Below, piece by piece: positions 51,059 to 64,000 of a stretch of 64,000 nucleotides of DNA. The stretch lies in NCBI RefSeq assembly GCF_023343835.1, contig NC_064447.1, positions 2,542,001 through 2,606,000 on the forward strand, in the 5' to 3' direction. Source of the stretch: Lagopus muta (Eukaryota > Chordata > Aves > Galliformes > Phasianidae). The notes under the pieces were generated by a model, which saw nothing but the letters and a program-made list of their open reading frames with translations, was not told the origin of the DNA and searched no databases. The position numbers and the translations under genes were made by a program. Numbering within the stretch: the first letter of the stretch is position 1; each line of letters opens with the position of its first letter.

Positions 51059-51700
51059 GTGAGGTTTATCTACTGTATTTTGTGGTGTCTATTTGAAATA
51101 CTGTGGGATATGCTCTATGCTGAGCAGCCAGGACACGCTCCAGGCCGGATCACTGCTCCCTGGGAGCTCTCACACCTTGTTCCATGCCAGCCCCAAGGAG
51201 CTGCACATCCCACAGCCTGCCCCAAGTCCCACCAGCAGCTCTGGTAGTGCAGTGTGTGCCCACCAGTGTCAGCTCGTTGCAGCCCTCCTGCTGGACCCCA
51301 GATTTTGGGACAGAATCAGAGAACCAGAGAATATCCCAGGTTGGGAGGAACCCACAGGAACCATGGGGTCCAATCGCTGGCTCTGCACACCCAAAGCTAA
51401 AAGCACTGAGGGTGAAGGCACACCTAGCACATATAGGAGCGAGGACAGCAAGTCAGGGCTCAAGCAGGGCCAATTCCTACGTGCACACAGCATCCAGCCA
51501 TGCAAAAAGCAACTCTTTCCATTATTCTTTTCCAACTTTCTATACCAGACTTCAGCACCTGCCAAAATAAATAAAGGACGAAATCACTTCTGCCAAGATT
51601 TGCTTAAACTTTAAGGAAACGTATTGCGAGCTGAACCAAAAGCATCCACTTGGTCAAATGTCTGAAAAAGCTTAGAGAACGTCTTCGGAGCTGAAGGTAC
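51059..51700. other. Intergenic DNA upstream of NMRAL1 promoter
   Basis: A short antisense CR1 piece lies at 51311. The rest up to the GC-rich promoter shows no feature I can name. Confidence 0.7.
51311..51395 (-). repeat. CR1 LINE fragment (antisense)
   Basis: It contains 'agaatcagagaaccagagaat' then 'atcccaggttgggaggaaccc', 'ggggtccaat' and 'ctggctctgcacacc', a short antisense CR1 3' end. Confidence 0.82.
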
Positions 51701-51710
51701 TGAAGGGGAC

Positions 51711-51874
51711 GAGCAGAGCCGAGCGGAGCCGAGGGCGGCGCAGCCGAGGCGAAGAGAGCCGAACGGAGCCGAAAGGAGCCGAACGGAGCCGAACGCAGCC
51801 CAGCCGAGCCGAGCCGAGCCGAACGGAGCCGAAAGGAGCCGAACGGAGCCGAATGTATCCGGGCGGAGCCGAAC
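51711..51874. repeat. GC-rich minisatellite, 10-base unit, with 60-base higher-order period
   Basis: The array is built of 10-base units ending in 'gagcc', chiefly 'gaacggagcc' and 'gaaaggagcc'. The 30 bases at 51761-51790 recur unchanged at 51821-51850, exactly 60 bases later. It lies about 160-320 bases upstream of the NMRAL1 start codon, inside the CpG-rich promoter. Confidence 0.93.
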
Positions 51875-52031
51875 GAAAGCATCAGGGCATGAGCCGGGCA
51901 GGGCCGATCGCATCGAGTCGATCGGTGTTCGAGGTGCGCATCCCGCCGAGCCTCGCTGTCCGCGCCCGGAGCAGCGCCGCCGAGGAAGGCTCGGTCGCAC
52001 ACGGGCTGCTCTTCTCGCCCCGCAGCTCGCC

Positions 52032-55693
<3,662 letters not shown>

Positions 55694-57287
55694 CCTTTTG
55701 TTCTCCAGCCATAGCAGGATCCTGGCCGTGAGCCATGCAGCTGACTCTTAGTGCTTGGGGGCTGCCCCACAGGAGCAGCGTGCTGATGGGAGAGGTGGGA
55801 AGAGCTGTGCTGCACCTGTAGCCACCCTGCTTGGTGGAGACTGCTTCCAGACAGGTGGGAGAAGCACTACTTTACACACTATCTTCAGGGAGGTGTTCAG
55901 TGATTTGGGGTGTTTTCCTGTCTATGGGGCGGTGGCTTAATTTCTCAGGGTCACTTTTCCTAGGCAGCTTTAAGCACAGCGTGGTGCACTCAAATGTCAG
56001 CAGCTCTATGCCCAGAAAAGCAGTGCCTTCTCTTAGACATTCCAGGTACCCAAAAGCAGCTCTGGTTTCTCCTTGGACCGCGTTCAGGCACCACAGGTGA
56101 GCCGGCAGGCATAGCAGCACACTTGCAGAGATGGTGCCCTGTGTTAGCATCACCCTGGCAAAGAGGTGTCCTTAGCCTCGCTGCCAGCACTGAGGGTACT
56201 GTGCTGTGTAACCCAGCAGCTGTGCTGCCAGGCTCCTGCCGACAGCCCAATTCCTCAAGCTAGGCAGCTCTCAGCAGCTGCAGCCTGGCCTCTGGGCTTC
56301 CAGGACCAATTTCAAACACCACCCTCGTTAGCCGAGTAGAACTTCTGCCAGATGGTCCAACCTTCACATTTAAGACTCCTTTACAAAGCTTTCCTCACCA
56401 TCCCCCCAAAGGCATCACTTGGATTAGAGCTCTGGGACATGGCTGTTGTGCTTAAGATCAGCTGCAGCCATGAGACAGATGCTGTGTTATCTAGCCTTGC
56501 CCTCTCAGCCCTAGGAACAGCCAAACCAGCAGAGGAAGGAGGTGTGAAGAGTAAACAAGGCAGCAAAGCACGGCGAATGTTAAATATCTTTATCAAGTCC
56601 ATCTTATTTACATGAATACAGAATCACTTTACAGACAGTTTAATCAGGAGGCAACGCGTGCTTTATTTCAGCAAATTAAGGGCAGGGCTGCGACGTTCTC
56701 GTTGAGCTGATCGATCAGTTTGTGGGTGATGGTGCCTGCACAGCACAGCAAACAGCAGGCTACACTAACCATGAAAATACTCACTGCAAGAGCTCAACTC
56801 CGCCTGTAGGGGCGATCCACTCCACCTCTGTTCTCACATGTAGCAACAATGACTTTTTGACCAATCATTTATGCTGTGGGTGTTGTGCTAATGTAATAAA
56901 ATAGTTTGGACAAACTGGCAAAGAGGTGGGTGATTAACTTTCACCCTTTCAGGAGCAACGCTGTCTGTGCTGTGACTTCAGTTAATTGGGGCGGGTGTGG
57001 AAGGAAACCTGAGGCAAAGCGCAGATTCCATCACTGCAGGAAATGAGCAGGACTAAGAACCCCCAGAGCTGCTGAGGAAGCCAGGGCAGCAGGGCTCTGA
57101 CAGGCCCAGCAAAAGGGAGATTGTGTCATGAAGACACTGTTAGAAGTCACTGATGCACCAAACCTCCTAGGAGAAAACACGCGGTGCCAAGCTGACACAG
57201 CACATCTAGCATTCATGAGGGCACCTGAGTGAGCAGCAGCAATCTCAGGCTCCATACAGCAAACTGCTCTGTGCTGGATGGACAATT
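55694..57287. other. NMRAL1 3' UTR and convergent spacer before DNAJA3
   Basis: It follows the NMRAL1 stop and contains candidate poly(A) signals on both strands (+ at 56895, - at 56662). No coding exon was recognised. Confidence 0.7.
56895..56900 (+). terminator. NMRAL1: Candidate NMRAL1 poly(A) signal
   Basis: AATAAA lies 1.2 kb after the NMRAL1 stop and is the first canonical hexamer noticed on that strand. Another is at 57344-57349, inside the DNAJA3 3' UTR, so the two transcripts could overlap tail-to-tail. Confidence 0.5.
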
Positions 57288-57293
57288 TTTATT
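57288..57293 (-). terminator. DNAJA3: Candidate DNAJA3 poly(A) signal
   Basis: TTTATT on the + strand reads AATAAA on the gene strand, about 0.31 kb after the terminal stop codon. A second candidate is at 56662-56667. Confidence 0.6.
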
Positions 57294-57599
57294 TCACATT
57301 TCCACTGCTTTGGATTCTGAACAATTTTTTACTATTATTAACAAATAAACTTCCAGTGGCATCAGGGACAGTGGAGCAGCCTCAAGAAATATCTCCGTTA
57401 CTGCAGGGCTGGCATTTTCCTTCGTTACCATTTCCTAGGACAGCGGGTTGCTTCTGAATCATGATGGTTGTTGGTGCCTCAGTGGTTTGTGGCCTCTCCA
57501 GCTGGGATTCTCAGTGTGCTACTGACTGACATCCTTCACTCCAGTGCCTGCTGCCAGGATTCATCCCCAACTGCTTAGATGATGTGCTGCCGCTGGCTC

Positions 57600-57622
57600 T
57601 CAGTTTCCAGTAGAACGTTTCC
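57600..57622 (-). other. DNAJA3: DNAJA3 alternative terminal coding exon (short form, KRSTGN)
   Basis: After acceptor 'cttcacttgcag' the exon reads in phase to K-R-S-T-G-N and TGA, identical to the known human TID1-S tail. The non-coding part of the exon continues to a poly(A) signal near 57288. In long-form transcripts it would be wholly 3' UTR. Confidence 0.9.
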
Positions 57623-60600
57623 CTGCAAGTGAAGCAAGCAAAATGCTAAGGTGTTCCTGAATGCATCAGCCTAAAGTGCACAGCCCCTCCAGACTGTCTT
57701 ACAGGCACAGGAGTGAGAGCACCTCACACCCAAACTGCAGTCAGGCTTCATTAGTTACAGCTAAGATGAACTTGGAGCTGACAGTGAGAGGAAGCTGAGC
57801 TGAGACCCTGGAATCCAGAACACCAGTCTGCTGTGGCTGAAGAGATGTTTTCAAGCCTGCAGAGCTCCCTTACAACACCCCAACACCAATTAAAGGTAGC
57901 TGGGCCCCGAGCTACAACACTGCTTGTTTGTGTGACATGGGCTTCGTTGTGCTTTCCAGGACAGCTGAACCTTCCTGGCAGGTTCTGGTGCTCTCAGCCC
58001 CCATTAGGGGTGAGCCCAGCCTGAGGACCAGCACTGGAAGCACTGCAGGCCCAGCCATGCCTCCCAGCAAGCTCCTGCATGGCAGCAGCAGTGCCCAGCC
58101 CTGTTCACCAGCTCACCAAAACACCCCCAGCACATTGAATCAGGCACAGCCCTTCGTGGAAGCAGGGCTGCAGGAGAGGCCAACCACCTCCCTGTGGATG
58201 GATCCAGCATTTCCCCTTTGGTGCAGCAATGATGCAGTTTGGTTTCTGGCTTTTCTCTCCTGTCACACAGGACAGCTAGGGCTTCTCACATCAGTGGCTG
58301 GAAGGCCTGAGGCTAAGTAAGAAGCAATGCTGTACTTTTGCTTCCTCTACCTCTCAAGAATGGCAAATTCTGCTTAGTGTGGGGGAAAGACGACGACAAA
58401 ACGTAAGAGCCTTCCTACCTCAGATGGGGTATCAGGAACTAAACATTTTCTTAAGTTTGGAAAGGAATCCCTCCTTGTTCTCCTCAGCCTCAGGCCTGTC
58501 AGCACTAGCCGTGGCCCTGCCACCTGGACACAAACAGCAAAGGGCTGCAGTCAGAAACATTCCTCAGCCTGCTCCACCTCCCACCAGCAGCCAACACCCC
58601 TGACAAAGGGAGAGAGTTATTCCAGACTGGGAATGGTCGAGCCGCCTGGTTTTGCCAGCATGCTCACACTTGGACACCTCTGACCATGAGGGGCCACCAG
58701 CACCTGCCTGGCAGTGCTGCAGGACTGGGAGCACTTGCAGTGAAAAGTGCTGCACAGCCTGGAGCCCAGAACTCTGAAAGAATGACCCTGGTCCCTGCCC
58801 TCCAACCAGCAAGGGAACTCCTGTGCTGCACACTCAAGTCAGGGGCTGGACAGGCTTTGAACACAAGCGTGGAAGTAGTGAGAGTCTGTCACTGAAAGCA
58901 AGCTGGTGACTTCACTACAGATGGATGTCGCCTAACGGAACAAAGACCTGCATGGCAGCCCCCAAAATGGCCTGTGTCCCCACGCTTCACTGCCTGTGCC
59001 ATCACTGCTGCAAAGCAGTGTGAAACCACAGCAGGAGCCTGTCATAAGCCATTCTTGTGCCTCAAGGAGAAACTGAACTCAGGCTAAAATGAAGGCTACA
59101 GGTATTTCAGAACATATGTCTGCATAAGGAATCTTACTGGCAGCATCCAGCAAGTCCTTCTTTCTTAGAAAAAGCCCTGAGAAGTGGCCACAGCAAGAAA
59201 AAAACACCAAAACCCAACATTATTTGCCACTCTGATTTATCTGCAGTTCGTCAATAACAAAAAACCCAGATCTTCCTCAAGCTTTCTCTGCACAGAGGAC
59301 ACAAAGCCCAGCCCTCCCCATCCTCCCCCAGCTGCCTCTCGAGCTCACGCTGATGCAATGCTGTGAAATGCTCAGGCCTGTGGCACAACGTGCCTCCCTC
59401 TGCTCAGGGCACTTTCTGCCTCCCTGAACAAGGATAAGTGTTCAGCAGCAGCCTGTCTCTAAACTGCAAACTACTGGCACTGCTTTTAATCCAACTTGTT
59501 GCTTAATTGTGTTTAAGAGATCTCTGCCCTTCCTCTCAAGATTGATCTCTAATGTTTACTTGCAGTGGAAAAAACAATCCCATTAAGTTCTGTGCTATCA
59601 AAGCACTATAAAAGATTGGTAAGTGTAGTTCATTGCACGTTCCAACATCCTGAACTTCAGCCTACATCCTCAGGTTTTGGCATGTGATGCTGAGAAGACC
59701 TGAGTTTCCAGGATCCAGGCAGCTCTCACAGACTCCTTTGCCTAGCAGCACACAGTCATAAATGCCCATTTTGGTTTCATACAAGAACAAACCATAGTCT
59801 ATCAGGCATTAAAAAGCTCACTGTTCCAGTATGAGCAAAGAAAACATTGGTTTGTTAGCAGAAAAGATCAAACCTTGCCTTTCCTGACTGTTCAACATAT
59901 ATTTTGTCTTTAGTTGCTGTAAGGAAACTGCAAGGCCACAGCTTGAACTGGTGATTGAGCACTTGGTGAAGGGGTGTAGCTGGCCCAGGGAGCACAGGAA
60001 CTGTTTGCACCTGTGCTTCCTGTGTGACCAGAAGGGGGCCAAGGTAGGGCAGATCCCTCCAGGGCTCATAGAAGGGCCAGCCACTGAAGGAAGAGCATCC
60101 CCTGGATCTTGGCTGCTTCCTGAAGAGCTGTGTAACCAGGGAGCTCCTTGATCAGCTGGGTGAGTTCAACTCTTCTTTCTGTATGTGATTATTAGTCTAC
60201 CTGCAGATACTTAGCTTGATATTGCCAAGAATGTGTTAGAAGTGACTTTGCTTCTCTGTGAGCAGAACAGCTGCTACTGATGCCAGATAGGTTTCAGTGG
60301 AGACCTATTGAGTTGAGACACAATTGCTGGATCCAGCTTTTTAATCTGGAGCTGAAAATGCAGCTTTACAAAGCTCTCAGCTAACTGCATGATCTCTACC
60401 TGCTTGGTGCTGCCTGCTGACTACAGCCAACATCAGCACCAATGAACATTTCTATCCAAGGCTTCCCCACGCGCACACAGTATGGCTCGGAGCAACCTTG
60501 ACAGCAATGTTCCCCTTCAGCTTTCAAGGAGAAACATCCCACTGCAGGCAGAAGCAAGCACTGAGAAGAACTGATTCTCTTATGCAGAGAGCTGGCCTGA

Positions 60601-63405
60601 AGCACGTTCCCTTCTCCTCCTCTGCAATGAAGAAGTTACTACTGGCACAGGGGTGAGAGCAGGCAGTAGAAGGCGTCCATCACTGTAGTGAGACTCACCA
60701 GATCTTGTTGGGACCCTGCAGTATTTCAATACCTACTCCTCGGTCACACAGACTCTGCCCAGTGAATAGCAGAGTAATGCTTCTTGGGAAGAGGCTACTT
60801 CTTTGTTTTATGCTGCAGCCTATCAGCATCACACTGGAATGACTTCTAAAATAACGTGCTTGGCAGCTTGTGCTGCCAACACCACCTGAACGCCACCTCA
60901 GCTCACCTTCCTGGGCCTGAGCCCCCAGGAAGCACTGAGCACACCCACACCAGCTCCACGGGGAAGGGACGCTCGTTCCCACAGCTCACCTGATGCTGTG
61001 TTTGTGACTCCATTCACTGTGCCATCCACGTCTGTCTCATCCTCAGCATAGCTCATCATTAAGGCTCTCTGGCGATCCGTCAGCCTCCTGCAGGTCAAAG
61101 ACAGAAGCACTGGTAATGGCTGCCTTTGGAGACAAATGTATCTGCACGTTTCCTTAGGCTCCTCTGGCAGCAAGCACAGGAGGCAGCTACTGGAAGTAGA
61201 GACGAACACTCTTGGCATTCACTGAGAATCCCAATGGTGCTCTCATGTGAGCAATCTATAAATCATCCCAGTGGGACGGGTGTTATCCACTGCTTTTCAC
61301 CAAAAAACCCCAAATCTCTTGAAGTGCTGAGAGGAACTGTGTGGAGCTGCAATGGAACATCTTAGGGCAGAGCTCAGGGAATCAATTCCTTGGCTGACTA
61401 GCGCAATGTAAGCTGAAGAGTTTGCTTTGCTACACAAGCAGAGGGCAGCCAGTGTCAGGCAACAACCTTCTGAGGACCTGTAAGCTATAGTTCTAAGAGC
61501 ACAGATGTGTCAGAAGCCAGAACGCTGATCTGCGTCACTGGGATCCAGACAGAAGTTGGCAGTTCTCCATGAACACCATGAACACCAATACCATGCAGGT
61601 ATGGGGCTACCTACATATTTCTGGGGTTTAGGATTGCTTACAGCTGGGTTGCCAAATTACAATTACAAAAGAGAATCTGTTTCACGTTAGAATAAAAAGC
61701 AGAGAAGTTAAGGTAACTGTCCAAGGAAGACTCAAAACAGATCTTGATAAAGCAGTGAGAAATCCTCATAAAATCTTCCTGAGCCCAATTTCTTGCAAAC
61801 AGCTGAAGACTTCACAGAAAGCTGCATTACTTACTGAGGAACTTTGATCTTTATGTGAATGTAGTGGTCTCCATAGCCATAACTGTTAACCTTGGGGATG
61901 CCTTTCCCACTCATTCGAATTCTCTGGTCTGGCTGAATACCAGGGGGAATCTGTGAACGCAGAGGTGCCACATTCATTACTCCACTGTATGCATGTATAT
62001 AGTTATTACATGTTTATCATAATTAACTATTTCTCTAGCAAGATTCAAAATAAGATGGCAGACCTGGTACATCAGTGGCAAATTTCCATCAATACTGATG
62101 GAAAAGCTTTTTCAGGACAGAGTAAAAGAACCCAGCACAGTTTAGAAGGTATTAGATGGGATTTGTGCAGCAATCCATCCAGCCCCTCCTTCCCTACAGC
62201 GAGCTGTAAAGGTGTGACCAAAGCAGGTCACAAACTACCTGACACTCAATCCTTAACAAGTCTGAAAGCTGATCTTGATAGACTCAGATTTACAGCATCT
62301 TTACAGAAAAGGAAAAGGCTCTGATGCCCCACATTGATTGATGGCAGAGCTCTTCCACGCCACGCTACTTACTGTGATATTGATTGTCTCGTACAAGCCT
62401 TGGCATCTGGCTGTCCCTCCCAGAACAGCCTGTGCTACTGAAATAAGGAGGTCAGAATGGATATCTGCTCCATTTCTTCTGAACACTGAACTTTTTTGAA
62501 CCTAAAAGGCAGGTAATTCCACAACACAGTGAGCAGAACAACACAAAGGTAACAAGGTAAACTGCTTTGAAAGATCTCAGCAGAAAACATACCAGAAAGC
62601 AGCAGCCACATTCTTAACATCCATGGTCATGACTAAGAAGTTTAGCTTAATGTTCAGTCTTTTGTAAAAACACAGATCATTACAGAACTCTAATTAGCCA
62701 GAGATTTGGGAGTATGTCTGCTTATCTCTGCAACTCCCCCACTAATCCTGTCTGTTAGTTCATTACAATCAGTGCCATTCTGCAGAGACAAAGATGACAC
62801 TGTCTTGTCCAGGACCCTGAAAAAGGGAAAGCCAGAGAAGGAAGGCAAGAACTTTTGTAGTAGCTTCACAAGCTGGAAGAGAATTAAATTCTCCTGCACC
62901 ACGAAGGTGATGGAAAAAGTTCTCATAGACAGAGGTGCATGTAACAGGGCACCTGCAGGAGAAGAGAGCCCCAGCTACAACAAATGTGCAAAGCAGCACT
63001 TAATGCAAATCTGCAGAAGGACAATTGACCCCCCAGCCTCCCGTGTGCACTCCTGCAGCCCTGCTGGGCACTGCAAGCTGAAAGCTCCTTCGGATCTCCA
63101 CATCAAAATCTCACAGCACTGAGAATGCTCTGTATTTTGATGCACACGACCATGAAGGCCTCATCCTGGAACAAGCAGCGCAGCTCCTGAGGAGCAGAAT
63201 GAACATTACAGTGCACATCTTCTGCAAGCTCACATGGATCACGTTACCTCAGCTGTTTGAAAGGATCACTTGCTTTCTCCTGTCAGATTTCCCTCACAGT
63301 TGTGAAGGGAATAAAATACAGCATTAGTAACAATACGCACCCGGAAGGTGATGAAAATTTCCTTCCTGCCTACAGGCATCCGAACTGTCTGCCCATCCTC
63401 AACAC
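57600..63405 (-). CDS. DNAJA3: DNAJA3 (TID1) C-terminal part, mitochondrial Hsp40; 5' end outside window
   Basis: DNAJA3 is a type I J-protein that works with mitochondrial Hsp70. Coding exons, 5' to 3': 63405-63341, 62501-62373, 61950-61835, 61087-60990, then either 58523-58432 (stop inside a cassette exon) or 57622-57600. All junctions are GT-AG and in phase. Peptides match the second half of the substrate-binding region: VEDGQTVRMPVGRKEIFITF, FRRNGADIHSDLLISVAQAV, then IPPGIQPDQRIRMSGKGIP with YGYGDHYIHIK, and SYAEDETDVDGTVNGVT. The J-domain, Gly/Phe region and zinc-finger exons lie beyond position 64000. Inclusion of the cassette gives a long C-terminus ending EGFLSKLKKMFSS; skipping gives GKRSTGN. 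These correspond to the known long and short human TID1 forms. The gene is convergent with NMRAL1. Confidence 0.95.
57623..58418 (-). other. DNAJA3: DNAJA3 intron between cassette and terminal exons
   Basis: A 796-base GT-AG intron (donor GTAGGA). Nothing recognisable inside. Confidence 0.8.
58419..58523 (-). other. DNAJA3: DNAJA3 stop-containing cassette exon (long form)
   Basis: Acceptor 'tttgtgtccag' precedes 92 coding bases ending EGFLSKLKKMFSS and TGA at 58434-58432. A good donor (GAG|GTAGGAAG) follows 13 bases later. The stop is so close to the exon junction that the transcript should escape nonsense-mediated decay under the 50-55-base rule. Confidence 0.88.
58524..60989 (-). other. 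DNAJA3: DNAJA3 intron, 2.5 kb
   Basis: It separates the exon ending in GVTNTASG from the cassette exon. No repeat or exon was recognised. Confidence 0.85.
61088..61834 (-). other. DNAJA3: DNAJA3 intron, 0.75 kb
   Basis: Donor GTAAGT, acceptor 'gacctgcag'. No feature recognised. Confidence 0.9.
61951..62372 (-). other. DNAJA3: DNAJA3 intron, 0.4 kb
   Basis: Donor GTAAGT, acceptor 'gcgttcacag'. No feature recognised. Confidence 0.9.
62502..63340 (-). other. DNAJA3: DNAJA3 intron, 0.8 kb
   Basis: Donor GTGCGT, acceptor 'tgccttttag'. No feature recognised. Confidence 0.9.
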
Positions 63406-64000
63406 CTGCAAGCAGGAAAAGGGGAGAGAGAGGAAAGTTATTTTGTGTTGTAACCCACGTGCTACTGCAATTCCTGCAGCTTTTCTGCTCAGACCCCCTG
63501 CCATCCCACCTCAGCAGCACCTGAGGAGCAGAGGCACAAGACTGCCAGCAGAAAGCACAGCAAGCCCCAGTCTGGGAGGTGCAGCGGCACACAGCTGTGC
63601 CTCAGATTGCTGCTGCCAAGCAGAGGGGGGCCCCTTCCCAGCTTCGTAACCTCAAGCCCTACAGAATTCTTCTAGGAAATGCATCAGACTGAGGCATACT
63701 GGGCAGCCTCTGCAAGCTACTGGAGAGCTCCATGCTCAGGGCAGTCCCAAGGCATCAAGTCTTCAGTCCCACTGCTCCTTTTTCTTTTTTTTCCTTCCGC
63801 TGACAAAAGCAAACAGCAAACTTTTCTGAGCTAAGCGAAGGCTTTCAAGATTCCCATCCCCACCAATTTCATCCAGAACAAAGGGAAATGCAAGTTGACC
63901 AAATCTTTTGAAAGTTTCACTCTTCAAAACTTGTCTAGAAGGATCCATACAAGAACCAGAACTTCAGCTCCAAAAGGGGCAAACATTTTTATCTACCACG
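63406..64000 (-). other. DNAJA3: DNAJA3 intron, running off the window
   Basis: It begins upstream of acceptor 'cctgcttgcag'. I searched for the preceding exon (the zinc-finger end and its following Lys-rich stretch) and did not see it before 64000. Confidence 0.75.

Overview
The window is ordinary vertebrate nuclear DNA, almost certainly from a galliform bird and most likely chicken. Split genes have GT-AG introns. The only clearly recognisable interspersed repeats are CR1-type LINE fragments, the family that dominates bird genomes. The gene content matches a block that lies on 16p13.3 in human. I found no bacterial, viral, CRISPR or plasmid material.

Layout, left to right. (1) 1-33.0 kb: the 3' part of CLUAP1 (IFT38) on the + strand. 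Four coding exons are visible (13635-13707, 22012-22119, 30412-30467, 32495-32644), separated by large introns carrying scattered CR1 pieces; the 5' exons were not found. (2) 35.4-45.05 kb: a complete NLRC3 coding sequence on the - strand, tail-to-tail with CLUAP1. It has a start exon, a CARD-like exon, one large NACHT exon and 15 leucine-rich-repeat (LRR) exons, 13 of them exactly 84 bases. The exons sum to 3282 bases (1093 aa), a multiple of three with every junction in phase. (3) 45.05-51.7 kb: an intergenic region holding a long CR1 copy. (4) 51.7-56.9 kb: a GC-rich promoter with a 10-base minisatellite, then the complete five-exon NMRAL1 gene on the + strand (296 aa). (5) 57.3-64 kb: the 3' part of DNAJA3 (TID1) on the - strand, tail-to-tail with NMRAL1. 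It includes a stop-containing cassette exon and an alternative terminal exon that would give two C-termini.

The four genes do not form one pathway. CLUAP1 is an intraflagellar-transport subunit, NLRC3 an inhibitory NOD-like receptor, NMRAL1 an NADPH-sensing protein and DNAJA3 a mitochondrial Hsp40. What links them is gene order: CLUAP1-NLRC3 and NMRAL1-DNAJA3 are neighbouring pairs in human too. Here the two pairs abut with NLRC3 and NMRAL1 head-to-head, as a large inversion relative to human would produce.

I found no wholly new biological system. The observations most worth a second look are the inversion junction, the conserved long/short DNAJA3 C-terminus switch, the apparent GC-AG intron in NMRAL1, the well-formed CARD-like exon of NLRC3, an out-of-frame upstream ORF spanning that exon, and the 60-base higher-order minisatellite at the NMRAL1 promoter. 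All gene identities rest on peptide comparison with family members recalled from memory; no database search was run.
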